Position numbers and translations under genes: made by a program
DNA from: JAVBNO01 sp031551485
GTDB taxonomy: Bacteria > Bacillota > Clostridia > Oscillospirales > Ruminococcaceae
Assembly: GCA_031551485.1 (NCBI GenBank)
Contig: JAVBNO010000061.1
Coordinates: forward strand, 1 to 15,641
Direction of reading: 5' to 3'
Length of the DNA stretch: 15,641 nucleotides
The notes under the pieces: generated by a model
Databases searched by the model: none
Told to the model about the DNA's origin: nothing
The model's input: the letters and a program-made list of their open reading frames with translations, nothing else
Shown here: piece after piece, positions 1 through 6,340 of the stretch
Layout of the letters: every line of letters begins with the position of its first letter
Numbering within the stretch: the first letter of the stretch is position 1

Positions 1-1
1 G

Positions 2-973
2 CAGCAATACTATCTTTACAATGCCCATGGCGACGTCACCGGGCTTACCAACGGGTCTGGAATTGTGACGAAATCCTACCGCTACGACGCCTTTGGCAAC
101 GAGAAGAACCCTGCCGACGCGGACGCCAACCCCTTCCGTTACTGCGGCGAGTACTTTGACAAAGAAACCGGCAGCATTTACGTGCGGGCACGGTATTATG
201 TACCGGGTTTGGGCCGGTTTACCACAGAAGATCCGGCAAGGCATAGGTGGAATTGGTATTCGTACTGTTCTGGCAATCCCGTCATGTTCTGTGATCCTAC
301 GGGGCTAAAAAAAGTATACGACCCGTTCCAGGGTAAGATGACGGATATACCGGATGAGTATATTTACAGAAATACTCATTCGCCTTCCACAACCTTCTAT
401 CCTGACAAAAGCGGGGCAAAGGGAACCAGCAATGCAACGCCGAGGGTGCCAAATAATTACACGGCTTCAACAACTTTTTATACCGATGATAGTGGCGTTG
501 AAGGCATTGGTCGCAAAGCGCAGTCAAAAGTTTTTCAGCCGGTAATATCACCATTTCCCAATTCATCAACCACCTGGACAACCTATTCGGGTCACACAGG
601 CATTGATTTCGTAGCGCCAAAAGGAACACCGGTCACCGCTTGTAAGGGAGGCACAGTCGTGCTTTCGATCAACTCCTATCCCGATGATTACAATATTCGT
701 AAAGGAACGGGTACAGACCCCAATATAGAAGAGTACAATAAAGCCTATGCGAATAGGGTGATAATCTTAGGGGATGACGGAAAATACTACCTATACGCAC
801 ATCTTCAGCATTCCGATACTCCTCTGGCACTCGCGACCAGAGTGGAAGCAGGGCAATGGATCGGCCATGTGGGCGATACTGGAAATTCTTCAAACCCTCA
901 TTTGCACTTTGAGGTAAGAACTGAAATGGTATATGGCACCCATGTTAGCAATCCACAAGATTATCTGGGATAA
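2..973 (+). CDS. RHS-repeat protein, C-terminal part, with M23 metallopeptidase tip (5' end outside window)
   Basis: The reading frame is open from base 2, so the gene starts upstream of the window; the first ATG-like codon inside it is not the real start. The first ~100 codons are a typical RHS-associated core end (AHGDVTGLTN, YRYDAFGNE, RARYY, GRFTTEDP, NPVMFCDPTGL). A variable linker with two STTFY-containing repeats follows, then a complete M23 domain. Its zinc and catalytic residues are visible: HTGID (His codon 593, Asp codon 605), YAHLQH (His codon 800) and HLHFE (His codons 899 and 905). M23 enzymes are peptidoglycan endopeptidases, so this tip probably cuts cell-wall cross-bridges outside the cell. 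The core is GC-rich, while the tip is more AT-rich, as expected for exchangeable RHS tips. A lipoprotein gene begins 19 nt after the stop. Family assignment is firm; a role in competition between cells is inference. Confidence 0.9.
   Translation, partial: QQYYLYNAHGDVTGLTNGSGIVTKSYRYDAFGNEKNPADADANPFRYCGEYFDKETGSIYVRARYYVPGLGRFTTEDPARHRWNWYSYCSGNPVMFCDPTGLKKVYDPFQGKMTDIPDEYIYRNTHSPSTTFYPDKSGAKGTSNATPRVPNNYTASTTFYTDDSGVEGIGRKAQSKVFQPVISPFPNSSTTWTTYSGHTGIDFVAPKGTPVTACKGGTVVLSINSYPDDYNIRKGTGTDPNIEEYNKAYANRVIILGDDGKYYLYAHLQHSDTPLALATRVEAGQWIGHVGDTGNSSNPHLHFEVRTEMVYGTHVSNPQDYLG
23..113 (+). repeat. 91-bp direct repeat of RHS core, copy 1
   Basis: This copy lies inside the live RHS gene. It matches 3882-3972 at 89 of 91 positions by direct reading; the differences are A/C in the GSGIV segment and a silent C/T in YRYD. 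The two copies bracket both M23 tips and both lipoprotein genes. Confidence 0.9.
380..505 (+). repeat. Two STTFY-type linker repeats inside the RHS tip
   Basis: Two copies of a ~15-residue motif, SPSTTFYPDKSGAKG (380-424) and TASTTFYTDDSGVEG (461-505), lie between the RHS core and the M23 domain. A third copy, SASTTFYYGQSGTE, occurs at 1751-1792 in the second tip. The pattern is roughly [ST]-[AP]-S-T-T-F-Y-x3-S-G-x-[EK]. I do not recognise it as a named domain; it may be a linker, a processing site or a wall-binding element. Confidence 0.65.
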
Positions 974-980
974 ATTCCGA

Positions 981-986
981 AAGGAG
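981..986 (+). promoter_or_regulatory. Ribosome binding site that sets the lipoprotein start
   Basis: AAGGAG lies 6 nt before the ATG at 993. It decides the start in favour of 993 over an in-frame ATG at 933 that would overlap the RHS gene and put residues ahead of the signal peptide. Confidence 0.8.
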
Positions 987-992
987 ATCAGC

Positions 993-1544
993 ATGAAAAA
1001 GACATTGATGGTATTTGTAGCAATTGTGATTATTGCGTATATGTCTGGTTGCATAGAGAGCCAAAAACCAATCAGCTCATTTTCCGCTCTTGTATCGGAT
1101 AGCGAGGAGATTCCGGAAGAATCTGCCTCTTCGGCATTGAGTCCCGCTTCTGTACTTGAATCTAAAATATCGGAATCATCTGAAGAAATTGTTAAGCCTT
1201 TGAACTATCAGGTTTCTGGGAAGTATATTTGTAATAGCGACATATATAAGGCAGAGTTCTTTGAAGGATATTCAGAAGCTATACCTGCAGTCATTTTCAA
1301 TGAAGATGGCAGATGCGAACTCATTGTAAACTATATGGAAGGCCTTTGCAGCGTATATGGGACTTATTGCGTACAAGAGAATCAAGTAATTGTTAACGTA
1401 AACCTAGATGGCACAATTTTTGAGGAATCCGGCACAAAATATATGAATGATCAATATGTTTTCAAAATTATGTCAAATAATGAAATTGTTATTGACAGAG
1501 GTTATTATGCTGTCAAAGCTGGTGACAAGTTTATAAAATCGTAG
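993..1544 (+). CDS. Small lipoprotein next to RHS-M23 tip; candidate immunity protein
   Basis: Encodes 183 residues. Residues 1-20 form a lipoprotein signal peptide (MKK, hydrophobic stretch, then MSGC with the lipidated Cys at 20), so the mature protein should be tethered to the outer face of the membrane. A Ser/Glu-rich spacer of about 40 residues follows, then a compact domain with alternating strands and a GTY-type turn that could be a small beta-barrel. The domain carries four more cysteines. The gene starts 19 nt after the RHS-M23 stop and has an excellent ribosome binding site, so it is probably co-expressed with it. A surface lipoprotein would be correctly placed to block a wall endopeptidase, but no family was recognised and immunity is inference from position and topology. 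An accessory or adhesion role is the alternative. The gene is AT-rich compared with the RHS core before it. Confidence 0.8.
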   Translation: MKKTLMVFVAIVIIAYMSGCIESQKPISSFSALVSDSEEIPEESASSALSPASVLESKISESSEEIVKPLNYQVSGKYICNSDIYKAEFFEGYSEAIPAVIFNEDGRCELIVNYMEGLCSVYGTYCVQENQVIVNVNLDGTIFEESGTKYMNDQYVFKIMSNNEIVIDRGYYAVKAGDKFIKS

Positions 1545-1557
1545 TATTGTCAATGTC

Positions 1558-1606
1558 GTGGTACTAGCATAGAATTCTGCTCGTATCCCAACTATAGAGT
1601 AAGTAA
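1558..1606 (+). pseudogene. Decayed RHS core segment in front of detached tip
   Basis: Read with frame shifts, this stretch echoes the RHS core end: a GTSI-like segment, then SARIPTIE or YPNYR in place of the usual SIYLRARYYDPxxGR. It runs directly into intact TQDPIRDGLNWYTYC at 1607. In-frame stops (for example TAA at 1604-1606) and missing bases break it. The match is by eye and short. It suggests that the tip at 1607 was once joined to an RHS core. Confidence 0.45.
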
Positions 1607-2413
1607 ATGACCCAAGACCCCATTCGGGATGGGCTGAACTGGTATACTTACTGCAATAATAACCCAATTGGTCTTATCGACCCACTGGGGCTAGATCCAA
1701 TCCCTGGTGTAGGTGGTTATTCGAAACTAAAAGACAATAAGCCCAAGTATTCAGCTTCGACCACCTTCTATTATGGACAAAGTGGGACGGAAAGTTCCAC
1801 AAATAGTGGAAATAGTTTGGGGAACAGCTCTAGTAACAGTGCAAGCAGTGGGCCAAGTAGAAACCAGGCAAGGTCGGCTTCGGAAAGTGTACCGGCTGCA
1901 GGCAGAGCAGCAGCACAGTTATATGGTCAAGCCGTTGATCAATCCCATTACAACTATTATATGTGGAATGAGTGGGATGATAGATGGGGCTATCATGCAG
2001 GTGTTGATTTCTTCATGGAGCGAGGGAAAAAATTGTATAGCATCAGCGATGGAACAGTTGTGCACGCTGGCAAAACAACGGGTGGAACAGCTAGTATGTT
2101 AGTCGTGGAAGTCGCGGATCCTTTCAAAACGGAACAAATGGTTTATATTATTTATTTGCATCTGAATATTAGCCAAAAAATTATTGATGGCTACACTGCA
2201 GATGGAACATATTTCCTTTCTCAGGGTGATTTGATTGGTGCAGAGAGTAATGTTGGTTCAGGGGGGACAGTACATACACATATCGAAGTTTCAGGAGTTC
2301 CTAAAAATGCACTCCCAGCTCAAAGTGCCTATTGGATGAATAGAGGTGTAACTGTTCCAGATACGACAACGACCTATGACCCTACCCCCTATTTTAACTA
2401 TTTCTGCAACTAG
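1607..2413 (+). CDS. Detached RHS C-terminal tip with M23 metallopeptidase domain
   Basis: 268 codons from the first available ATG. Residues 1-28 are the last piece of an RHS core (TQDPIRDGLNWYTYC, then NPIGLIDPLGL), not a normal protein start. A linker with one STTFY repeat and a long Ser/Asn/Gly-rich stretch follows, then a complete M23 domain: HAGVD (His130, Asp134), IYLHLN, and HTHIE (His223, His225). There is no signal peptide and no convincing ribosome binding site before the ATG; a TAA lies immediately upstream. It is therefore probably a silent spare tip that would be expressed only after recombination with an RHS core, or it is on its way to becoming a pseudogene. Its active-site residues are nevertheless intact. 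It is clearly divergent from the first tip, sharing mainly the motifs and the linker repeat. A lipoprotein gene follows after 20 nt, repeating the arrangement at 973-993. Confidence 0.75.
   Translation: MTQDPIRDGLNWYTYCNNNPIGLIDPLGLDPIPGVGGYSKLKDNKPKYSASTTFYYGQSGTESSTNSGNSLGNSSSNSASSGPSRNQARSASESVPAAGRAAAQLYGQAVDQSHYNYYMWNEWDDRWGYHAGVDFFMERGKKLYSISDGTVVHAGKTTGGTASMLVVEVADPFKTEQMVYIIYLHLNISQKIIDGYTADGTYFLSQGDLIGAESNVGSGGTVHTHIEVSGVPKNALPAQSAYWMNRGVTVPDTTTTYDPTPYFNYFCN
1751..1792 (+). repeat. Third STTFY-type linker repeat
   Basis: SASTTFYYGQSGTE matches the two linker repeats of the upstream RHS tip at 380-424 and 461-505. It again sits between the RHS core end and the M23 domain, although the surrounding linkers differ. 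Confidence 0.6.
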
Positions 2414-2433
2414 CATCTTTGGGAGGTAATAAA

Positions 2434-3882
2434 ATGAAAAAGTTTTTATTTATTATTACACTATTTATATGTGTAGCTTGTAGTACACCGAATACCACAC
2501 AAGAATTGCAAATGAATTCAGAGAGTTTAAGTCGTGGAAGTGATAATCAAGTAAAGATGCAAGATATGGGCGACAAGATATTGTTGCCCATATCGGATGT
2601 GCTCACTACGGGCAATGTTGTAACTGATAAATTGAGATTAGATATAAAAACGACAAATTTGGATGTCTATGGGGCGCTAAAAGCTGTCCAATGGGTAGAC
2701 TTAAATACTTATTATGCATATTTTGAAAATCCTGTTACAAATACAGGATTATTAATGCTTATGAATTCGAATGGAGAAATCATAAAAAATATCATAATGG
2801 AAGAAAAGGGATTTGTTGGAATGAAATTGTCAAGAGGTGATGAATACTTAGCTATGATTTTTTCAACTCCAACCGATTTGAAATCTTCCTTGAGTTCCAT
2901 TAATTATAAAATTGTATTTGCAGATATTAATGGTGAAATAATTTCCACTTATGATTTTTCCGAGTATATTACTTTAGAACAATACAAAATAAATCCGCCC
3001 CAAATTCCAATTAGCAATGAAAAGTATTCAAATATTATTGACAGTCTTTTCTGGATTGGGGATGAGGGAATTGTTATCGAAGGGAACAATCTATGGTTTA
3101 TTAGTACGCAGAATGGAAAGGCAATACTTATCAGTCAAAATTATTTTGAAGAAATGAAAACGAAGGAACACATTATATATCCTGAAACTGAAGGAGCCCT
3201 TTTCACTCAAGTTTTTGATAACATTATTGTGTATTGTTATTTTCAAAACAATACCAATCAACTTTGTATTACTAATTCCACTGGGGAATATAAGAAATTG
3301 GATCAGCAGTTAGGCCTCTTCGATATTATTGCAGTGATCGATAATCGATATTTAATTTATGCACTACCACAGAATGAGAGAGAGCCTTTGGGTCGACAAA
3401 AATATTTTGCGTATGATTTAATGCAAAATCAAATAAAAAATGTTTTTCTAGAGAAAGAGGAACTATTAAGCTTAGATGTTGTTGAGTCATATATTTGCTA
3501 TATTACTTATCATAACAATCGATTAAGTTACTGCATTTATAATTTAGATAATAAGCAATTGTACAGCTATTCCTTAGAAAACTATTCTACTGAAAATATC
3601 AAAAATGTTCCCAATGCGGTATTTCAGAATAGTTGGTTATCTACATCGATTATTGATTCAGATGACAAGAGAGTATTTTTCAATTTTAATGATCGCAAAT
3701 TTTATACAATAGCGCAAAAAGAAGTTTATGATCTCTTGATTATGTCTAATAACGGTTTAGATGGGACTTGGGTAAATGAGTTAAATAGCGACAAAAGCAT
3801 CAGAGTAAGTAATTTGAAATTTGATTATCCCGATTTTGCTGGTTTTCAAGCACAGGTATATGAATTTTCTTTTTCTAAATAG
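2434..3882 (+). CDS. Large AT-rich lipoprotein following the detached M23 tip
   Basis: Encodes 482 residues. The start at 2434 is chosen because GGGAGG (2421-2426) lies 7 nt upstream and a signal peptide begins at once (MKKFLFIITLF, then CVAC with the lipidated Cys at 16; Cys at position -3 is slightly unusual). A TTG at 2419 is in frame but would use the ribosome binding site as coding sequence. The mature part has no internal membrane segments. It contains repeated short patterns such as WIGDEGIVIEG, DNRYLIYALP, SYICYITYHNN and DKRVFFNFND, which look like beta-propeller blades; this is a visual impression only. It is the most AT-rich gene in the window, consistent with separate acquisition. 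It begins 20 nt after the M23 tip, so it may be the tip's protective partner, although it is much larger than typical immunity proteins. No family recognised. Confidence 0.78.
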   Translation: MKKFLFIITLFICVACSTPNTTQELQMNSESLSRGSDNQVKMQDMGDKILLPISDVLTTGNVVTDKLRLDIKTTNLDVYGALKAVQWVDLNTYYAYFENPVTNTGLLMLMNSNGEIIKNIIMEEKGFVGMKLSRGDEYLAMIFSTPTDLKSSLSSINYKIVFADINGEIISTYDFSEYITLEQYKINPPQIPISNEKYSNIIDSLFWIGDEGIVIEGNNLWFISTQNGKAILISQNYFEEMKTKEHIIYPETEGALFTQVFDNIIVYCYFQNNTNQLCITNSTGEYKKLDQQLGLFDIIAVIDNRYLIYALPQNEREPLGRQKYFAYDLMQNQIKNVFLEKEELLSLDVVESYICYITYHNNRLSYCIYNLDNKQLYSYSLENYSTENIKNVPNAVFQNSWLSTSIIDSDDKRVFFNFNDRKFYTIAQKEVYDLLIMSNNGLDGTWVNELNSDKSIRVSNLKFDYPDFAGFQAQVYEFSFSK

Positions 3883-3972
3883 CCCATGGCGACGTCACCG
3901 GGCTTACCAACGGGTCTGGCATTGTGACGAAATCCTACCGCTATGACGCCTTTGGCAACGAGAAGAACCCTG
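3882..3972 (+). repeat. 91-bp direct repeat of RHS core, copy 2
   Basis: This is the partner of 23-113, offset by 3859 bp in the same orientation. Recombination between the copies would delete the intervening cassettes and join the RHS core to whatever lies beyond 3972. Confidence 0.9.
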
Positions 3973-4031
3973 AGGGCACGGGGGAACTTGATTGGTCTGG
4001 ACAGTTCCGAAATGGTGTGACATATCTTTGA
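3882..4031 (+). pseudogene. RHS core relic (second copy of the core DNA)
   Basis: The first 91 bases (3882-3972) repeat 23-113 with only two differences and encode the same core stretch (AHGDVTGLTN, SYRYDAFGNE, KNP). After that the match stops and the frame runs through unrelated codons to a TGA at 4029-4031. It starts at the last base of the preceding lipoprotein's stop codon, has no start of its own, and lacks the rest of the core. It is best read as the junction left by an earlier tip replacement, and could still serve as a short recombination target. Confidence 0.8.
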
Positions 4032-4237
4032 GCTGTCAGTCGGGCATAGGTGCAGCGCGAACATGGACTGATCCGATAGAAAAACAGGCGCTTTCACACC
4101 CATGGTCTTGCTGTGTTCTTAATGGAACAATACCATCTTGGCAACAAAGCGTAGGATTGATCAATCTTGGACGATAGATTCGTAGCCATTTTGATATGCA
4201 TCGGAAGGAATATACTTGGATGGCTCAACATTACGGC
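4032..4237. other. Unassigned accessory DNA between RHS relic and orphan gene
   Basis: I see no gene, RNA or clear terminator here. Short open frames cross it but none has a ribosome binding site or recognisable motif. It is probably debris from past tip or immunity-gene exchange. Confidence 0.4.
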
Positions 4238-4600
4238 TTATTCGCCAACAGAAATAACGCCACAATTCGATTCTTTCGCCTCCACTAAAAATGACAGCGC
4301 TTCATTGATCTGTTCTTCTGCATATTCTGGTCCCGGTGCCTCTTTTAGCACTCCAGAAGTTTTGACATTTTGAAAATACTCAATAATCTTCGAGATTTCT
4401 TCATCGTCAAGAATTACATCGCTTTCAACTGGAATGATATCAAAGAAGGACGTAGAATCAAATGGAAGCTCTCTCCGTTTTGAATAAAGAAAGTCATGTA
4501 TTTCATCATCGAACCACATATATTTAACGGATTTTTCGCCTTCCATATATGGTTTTCTATCATCAAGAGACGTACCATAGATTAATGTAAAGGCCATCAT
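4238..4600 (-). CDS. Small acidic protein, possible orphan immunity protein
   Basis: Encodes 120 residues on the minus strand. The start is the first of two adjacent ATGs (complement of 4598-4600), preceded by AAGGGGG and a 5-nt spacer; the longer frame to 4642 would read through this ribosome binding site. The protein has no signal peptide or membrane segment, so it is cytoplasmic. It is rich in Asp and Glu, with an aromatic-rich first half (YMWFDDEIHDFLYS) and a helical-looking second half (DDEEISKIIEYFQNV, EQINEALSFLVEAKESN). No domain was recognised. Small acidic cytoplasmic proteins beside RHS tips are often immunity proteins to toxins that act inside the cell, so it may be left from a third, lost tip. 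That is inference; it lies on the strand opposite the RHS genes, which is less usual. Confidence 0.6.
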   Translation of the reverse strand: MMAFTLIYGTSLDDRKPYMEGEKSVKYMWFDDEIHDFLYSKRRELPFDSTSFFDIIPVESDVILDDEEISKIIEYFQNVKTSGVLKEAPGPEYAEEQINEALSFLVEAKESNCGVISVGE

Positions 4601-4828
4601 ATTTACCCCCTTTATGATAAGTGAGCGAGAGAAAAAATGCATATGTGCATTACGTCAATGAGTCGCATTTGCCAATGTGTTTCTTTTCATCTACAATCTT
4701 ACCATAAAAAATGATGACGCGCCAACCACTAGAATTACAGATATTTTTTGAAGAATAAGAAATATCTGCCGCTGACAAAAACGGTTCTAACGCAAAACAA
4801 GCTATAACACCCTTCCTCATCAAGGTAC
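4601..4828. other. AT-rich spacer between orphan gene and tRNA terminator
   Basis: No convincing gene. It contains an inverted repeat, AGATATTT with its complement around a 13-nt loop (4739-4767), and a smaller one, ATGCA-TATG-TGCAT (4637-4650), upstream of the orphan gene. A short minus-strand frame ending near 4650 has a protein-like end (GWRVIIFYGKIVDEKK) that may be a gene remnant, but it runs back through the tRNA and cannot be a real gene as it stands. Confidence 0.4.
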
Positions 4829-4868
4829 AAAAAAACCGGTACCAGCCTGTAGGCTGGTACCGGTTTTT
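4829..4868 (-). terminator. Rho-independent terminator of tRNA-Ala
   Basis: A perfect 12-bp stem (CCGGTACCAGCC with its complement, 4836-4847 and 4852-4863) has a 4-nt TACA loop as read on the minus strand, followed there by seven Ts. A five-base A run on the other side makes it look able to work in both directions. It begins directly after the CCA end of the tRNA. Confidence 0.93.
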
Positions 4869-4943
4869 GGTGGAGATGAGGGGGATCGAACCCCTTACCT
4901 CTTGACTGCCAGTCAAGCGCTCTCCCAAGTGAGCTACACCCCC
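4868..4943 (-). tRNA. tRNA-Ala (anticodon GGC)
   Basis: A 76-nt cloverleaf including an encoded CCA end. Acceptor stem GGGGGTG pairs with CATCTCC and includes the G3:U70 wobble pair, the identity signal for alanyl-tRNA synthetase. The D arm is GCTC-ACTTGGGA-GAGC, the anticodon arm CTTGA-CTGGCAG-TCAAG gives anticodon GGC, and the T arm is GGGG-TTCGATC-CCCT with the usual TTCGA loop. It decodes GCC/GCU alanine codons. It is transcribed leftward, with its 3' end facing the RHS accessory region, and has its own promoter and terminator. Confidence 0.97.
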
Positions 4944-4972
4944 ATGAATGCCCGCTGCGTTCAGCGAGCTTT

Positions 4973-5004
4973 ATTATATTACAATAAAAATTGGGACATG
5001 TCAA
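4973..5004 (-). promoter_or_regulatory. Promoter of tRNA-Ala
   Basis: On the minus strand a consensus TTGACA (4999-5004) is followed after 17 nt by TAATAT (4976-4981); an overlapping perfect TATAAT (4973-4978) lies at 20 nt. It is placed about 30 nt before the tRNA 5' end, as expected for a stable-RNA gene. Confidence 0.75.
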
Positions 5005-5064
5005 GAGCTAAAACGCAGGCAAAGAGAGAAAAAGACAAACCATTTTTTCCGCGCCGCCGCCTTG

Positions 5065-6216
5065 TTACAGTACACTGCCCCGCGACAAGAGATAGCCCAC
5101 CAAAATGTATTGTGCCAACACCAGCAATAGCCCCGGTAACAGCAGCCAAAGTCCCTTTTTGCTTTCCCAAAAAGAGGGCATCGTCTGCCTTGGCCGCGCC
5201 GTACGCTTTTTAATAACCGAAAAAGGGATGTAGGCAATGGCGCCGTAAAAAACCGCCCCCAACAAAAACGCAAACATCATCAAGCCGGTAAACAATGTTG
5301 TATTCATGTTCAACAAGGGCGCCTGCTGCCGCACCATTGCCCATATATCCCCTTGCGCCTGTATGTCCATGGACGCGCCGCTGAAGACATATAATAGTAA
5401 AAAGGGAATGACATTGTTGACGAAATGCATAATCATCCCGTTCACAATAGAGCCGGTGCGCATGACGACATAGGCCATCACCATTCCAATGAGGGCCTGC
5501 CCGATGAACCGCTGAAAATCCATATGCATCAGCCCAAACAGCAGCCCTGTCAGGACTACGCCTTTCATCGTCCCCACCCGCTCCATGCCCCGCTGGATGG
5601 CACCCCGGAACATCAGCTCCTCCACAATGGCTGGCACCACACACATACAGGCAAACATCACAAGGGGCGGAAAGCCAAGCGAGCTGATGTCGGGCACTTC
5701 CGTACGCCCAAAAAGCATGCCCACCAGCAGCAGCACAATGGAGGAAAGGCAGCCGGACACCGGTATGAGCAAAAGCGCTGTCGCCGCCGCAAGAAGCATC
5801 TCTACCGGCTTGGGTTTGGTCAAACGAAGGGTACGTTTCCAGTCCACTTTAAAAACCAGCAGCAATACAGTTAAAATGGCCAGAAACATAATCTGCAAAA
5901 AAGGCATTGCCAAAAAGTTGTACCAGACGCCCAAACTGTCCCCCAGCACCATCAGCAGAATATTCGTGCCGGACATGCCCAGCACCACAGCGCTGTACAA
6001 AAGCGCCGACTGCCACACTTTAGGCAGCCCTGCCGGATTTTCGGGGGGCAAGGGGGGCTCATAGACCGGATAAAACGGCGGGCGGCTATATGCAGGCGAA
6101 AGACCATATCCGGGTAACGCATGGCCCCCGGGCGGCGCGTAATGGCGGGGCGGCTGCCCGGTATCACCAGAATGCCGCGGCTGTGGCTTGCTGCCCATCT
6201 CCTCTCGTTTGTCCAT
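5065..6216 (-). CDS. CPBP-family intramembrane metalloprotease
   Basis: Encodes 383 residues on the minus strand. The start at 6216 has AAAGGAGG 7 nt upstream; a longer frame to 6267 would run through this site and the promoter. Residues 1-65 are Pro/Gly/Tyr-rich and probably cytoplasmic, followed by about eight hydrophobic membrane segments. The CPBP (Abi/Rce1-like) motifs are all present: EELMFR (Glu199, Glu200, Arg204), FGLMH (His231) and HFVNN (His264, Asn268), which form the metal-binding site inside the membrane. Family members cleave membrane-bound or prenylated substrates; in Firmicutes some mature bacteriocins or protect against them, and most have no known substrate. It is a single-gene unit with its own promoter, divergent from the QueG-like gene. 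No clear terminator was seen before the tRNA promoter. Confidence 0.9.
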   Translation of the reverse strand: MDKREEMGSKPQPRHSGDTGQPPRHYAPPGGHALPGYGLSPAYSRPPFYPVYEPPLPPENPAGLPKVWQSALLYSAVVLGMSGTNILLMVLGDSLGVWYNFLAMPFLQIMFLAILTVLLLVFKVDWKRTLRLTKPKPVEMLLAAATALLLIPVSGCLSSIVLLLVGMLFGRTEVPDISSLGFPPLVMFACMCVVPAIVEELMFRGAIQRGMERVGTMKGVVLTGLLFGLMHMDFQRFIGQALIGMVMAYVVMRTGSIVNGMIMHFVNNVIPFLLLYVFSGASMDIQAQGDIWAMVRQQAPLLNMNTTLFTGLMMFAFLLGAVFYGAIAYIPFSVIKKRTARPRQTMPSFWESKKGLWLLLPGLLLVLAQYILVGYLLSRGSVL

Positions 6217-6246
6217 GCTCCGTCCTCCTTTCTTCCATCCGCTACC

Positions 6247-6275
6247 AGTATATCGGTTTTTGGGCATGATGGCAA
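6247..6275 (-). promoter_or_regulatory. Promoter of the CPBP protease gene
   Basis: On the minus strand TTGCCA (6270-6275) and TATACT (6247-6252) are separated by 17 nt. Transcription would begin about 20-30 nt before the ribosome binding site of the gene starting at 6216. Confidence 0.65.
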
Positions 6276-6276
6276 C

Positions 6277-6310
6277 AAAAAACCCGGTTCTTTCTGTTGA
6301 CCGCCGGGTT
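6277..6310. promoter_or_regulatory. Inverted repeat between divergent promoters
   Basis: AACCCGG (6281-6287) and CCGGGTT (6304-6310) form 7-bp perfect arms around 16 nt. The right side overlaps or touches the -35 box of the plus-strand promoter, and the left arm is a few bases from the -35 box of the minus-strand promoter. On the minus strand it is followed by six Ts and so also resembles a weak terminator. It could be a shared operator or an isolating terminator. Confidence 0.4.
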
Positions 6311-6326
6311 CTCTTTGGGGTACAAT
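6297..6326 (+). promoter_or_regulatory. Promoter of the QueG-like gene
   Basis: TTGACC (6297-6302), an 18-nt spacer and TACAAT (6321-6326). The predicted transcript would have only a short leader before the possible starts at 6341, 6359 or 6368. Confidence 0.6.
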
Positions 6327-6340
6327 AATGTATATGGGGT

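Noticed and set aside
3992..4177. Small plus-strand frame after the RHS relic as a gene
   Set aside because: It overlaps the relic in another frame, has no ribosome binding site and shows no recognisable motif.
4637..4650. ATGCA-TATG-TGCAT inverted repeat near the orphan gene as a regulatory site
   Set aside because: Short arms in AT-rich DNA and no clear promoter beside it, so not distinguishable from chance.
4650..5004. Minus-strand open frames covering the tRNA
   Set aside because: They read straight through tRNA-Ala and its terminator. Only the last ~37 codons look protein-like, and these are at most a remnant.
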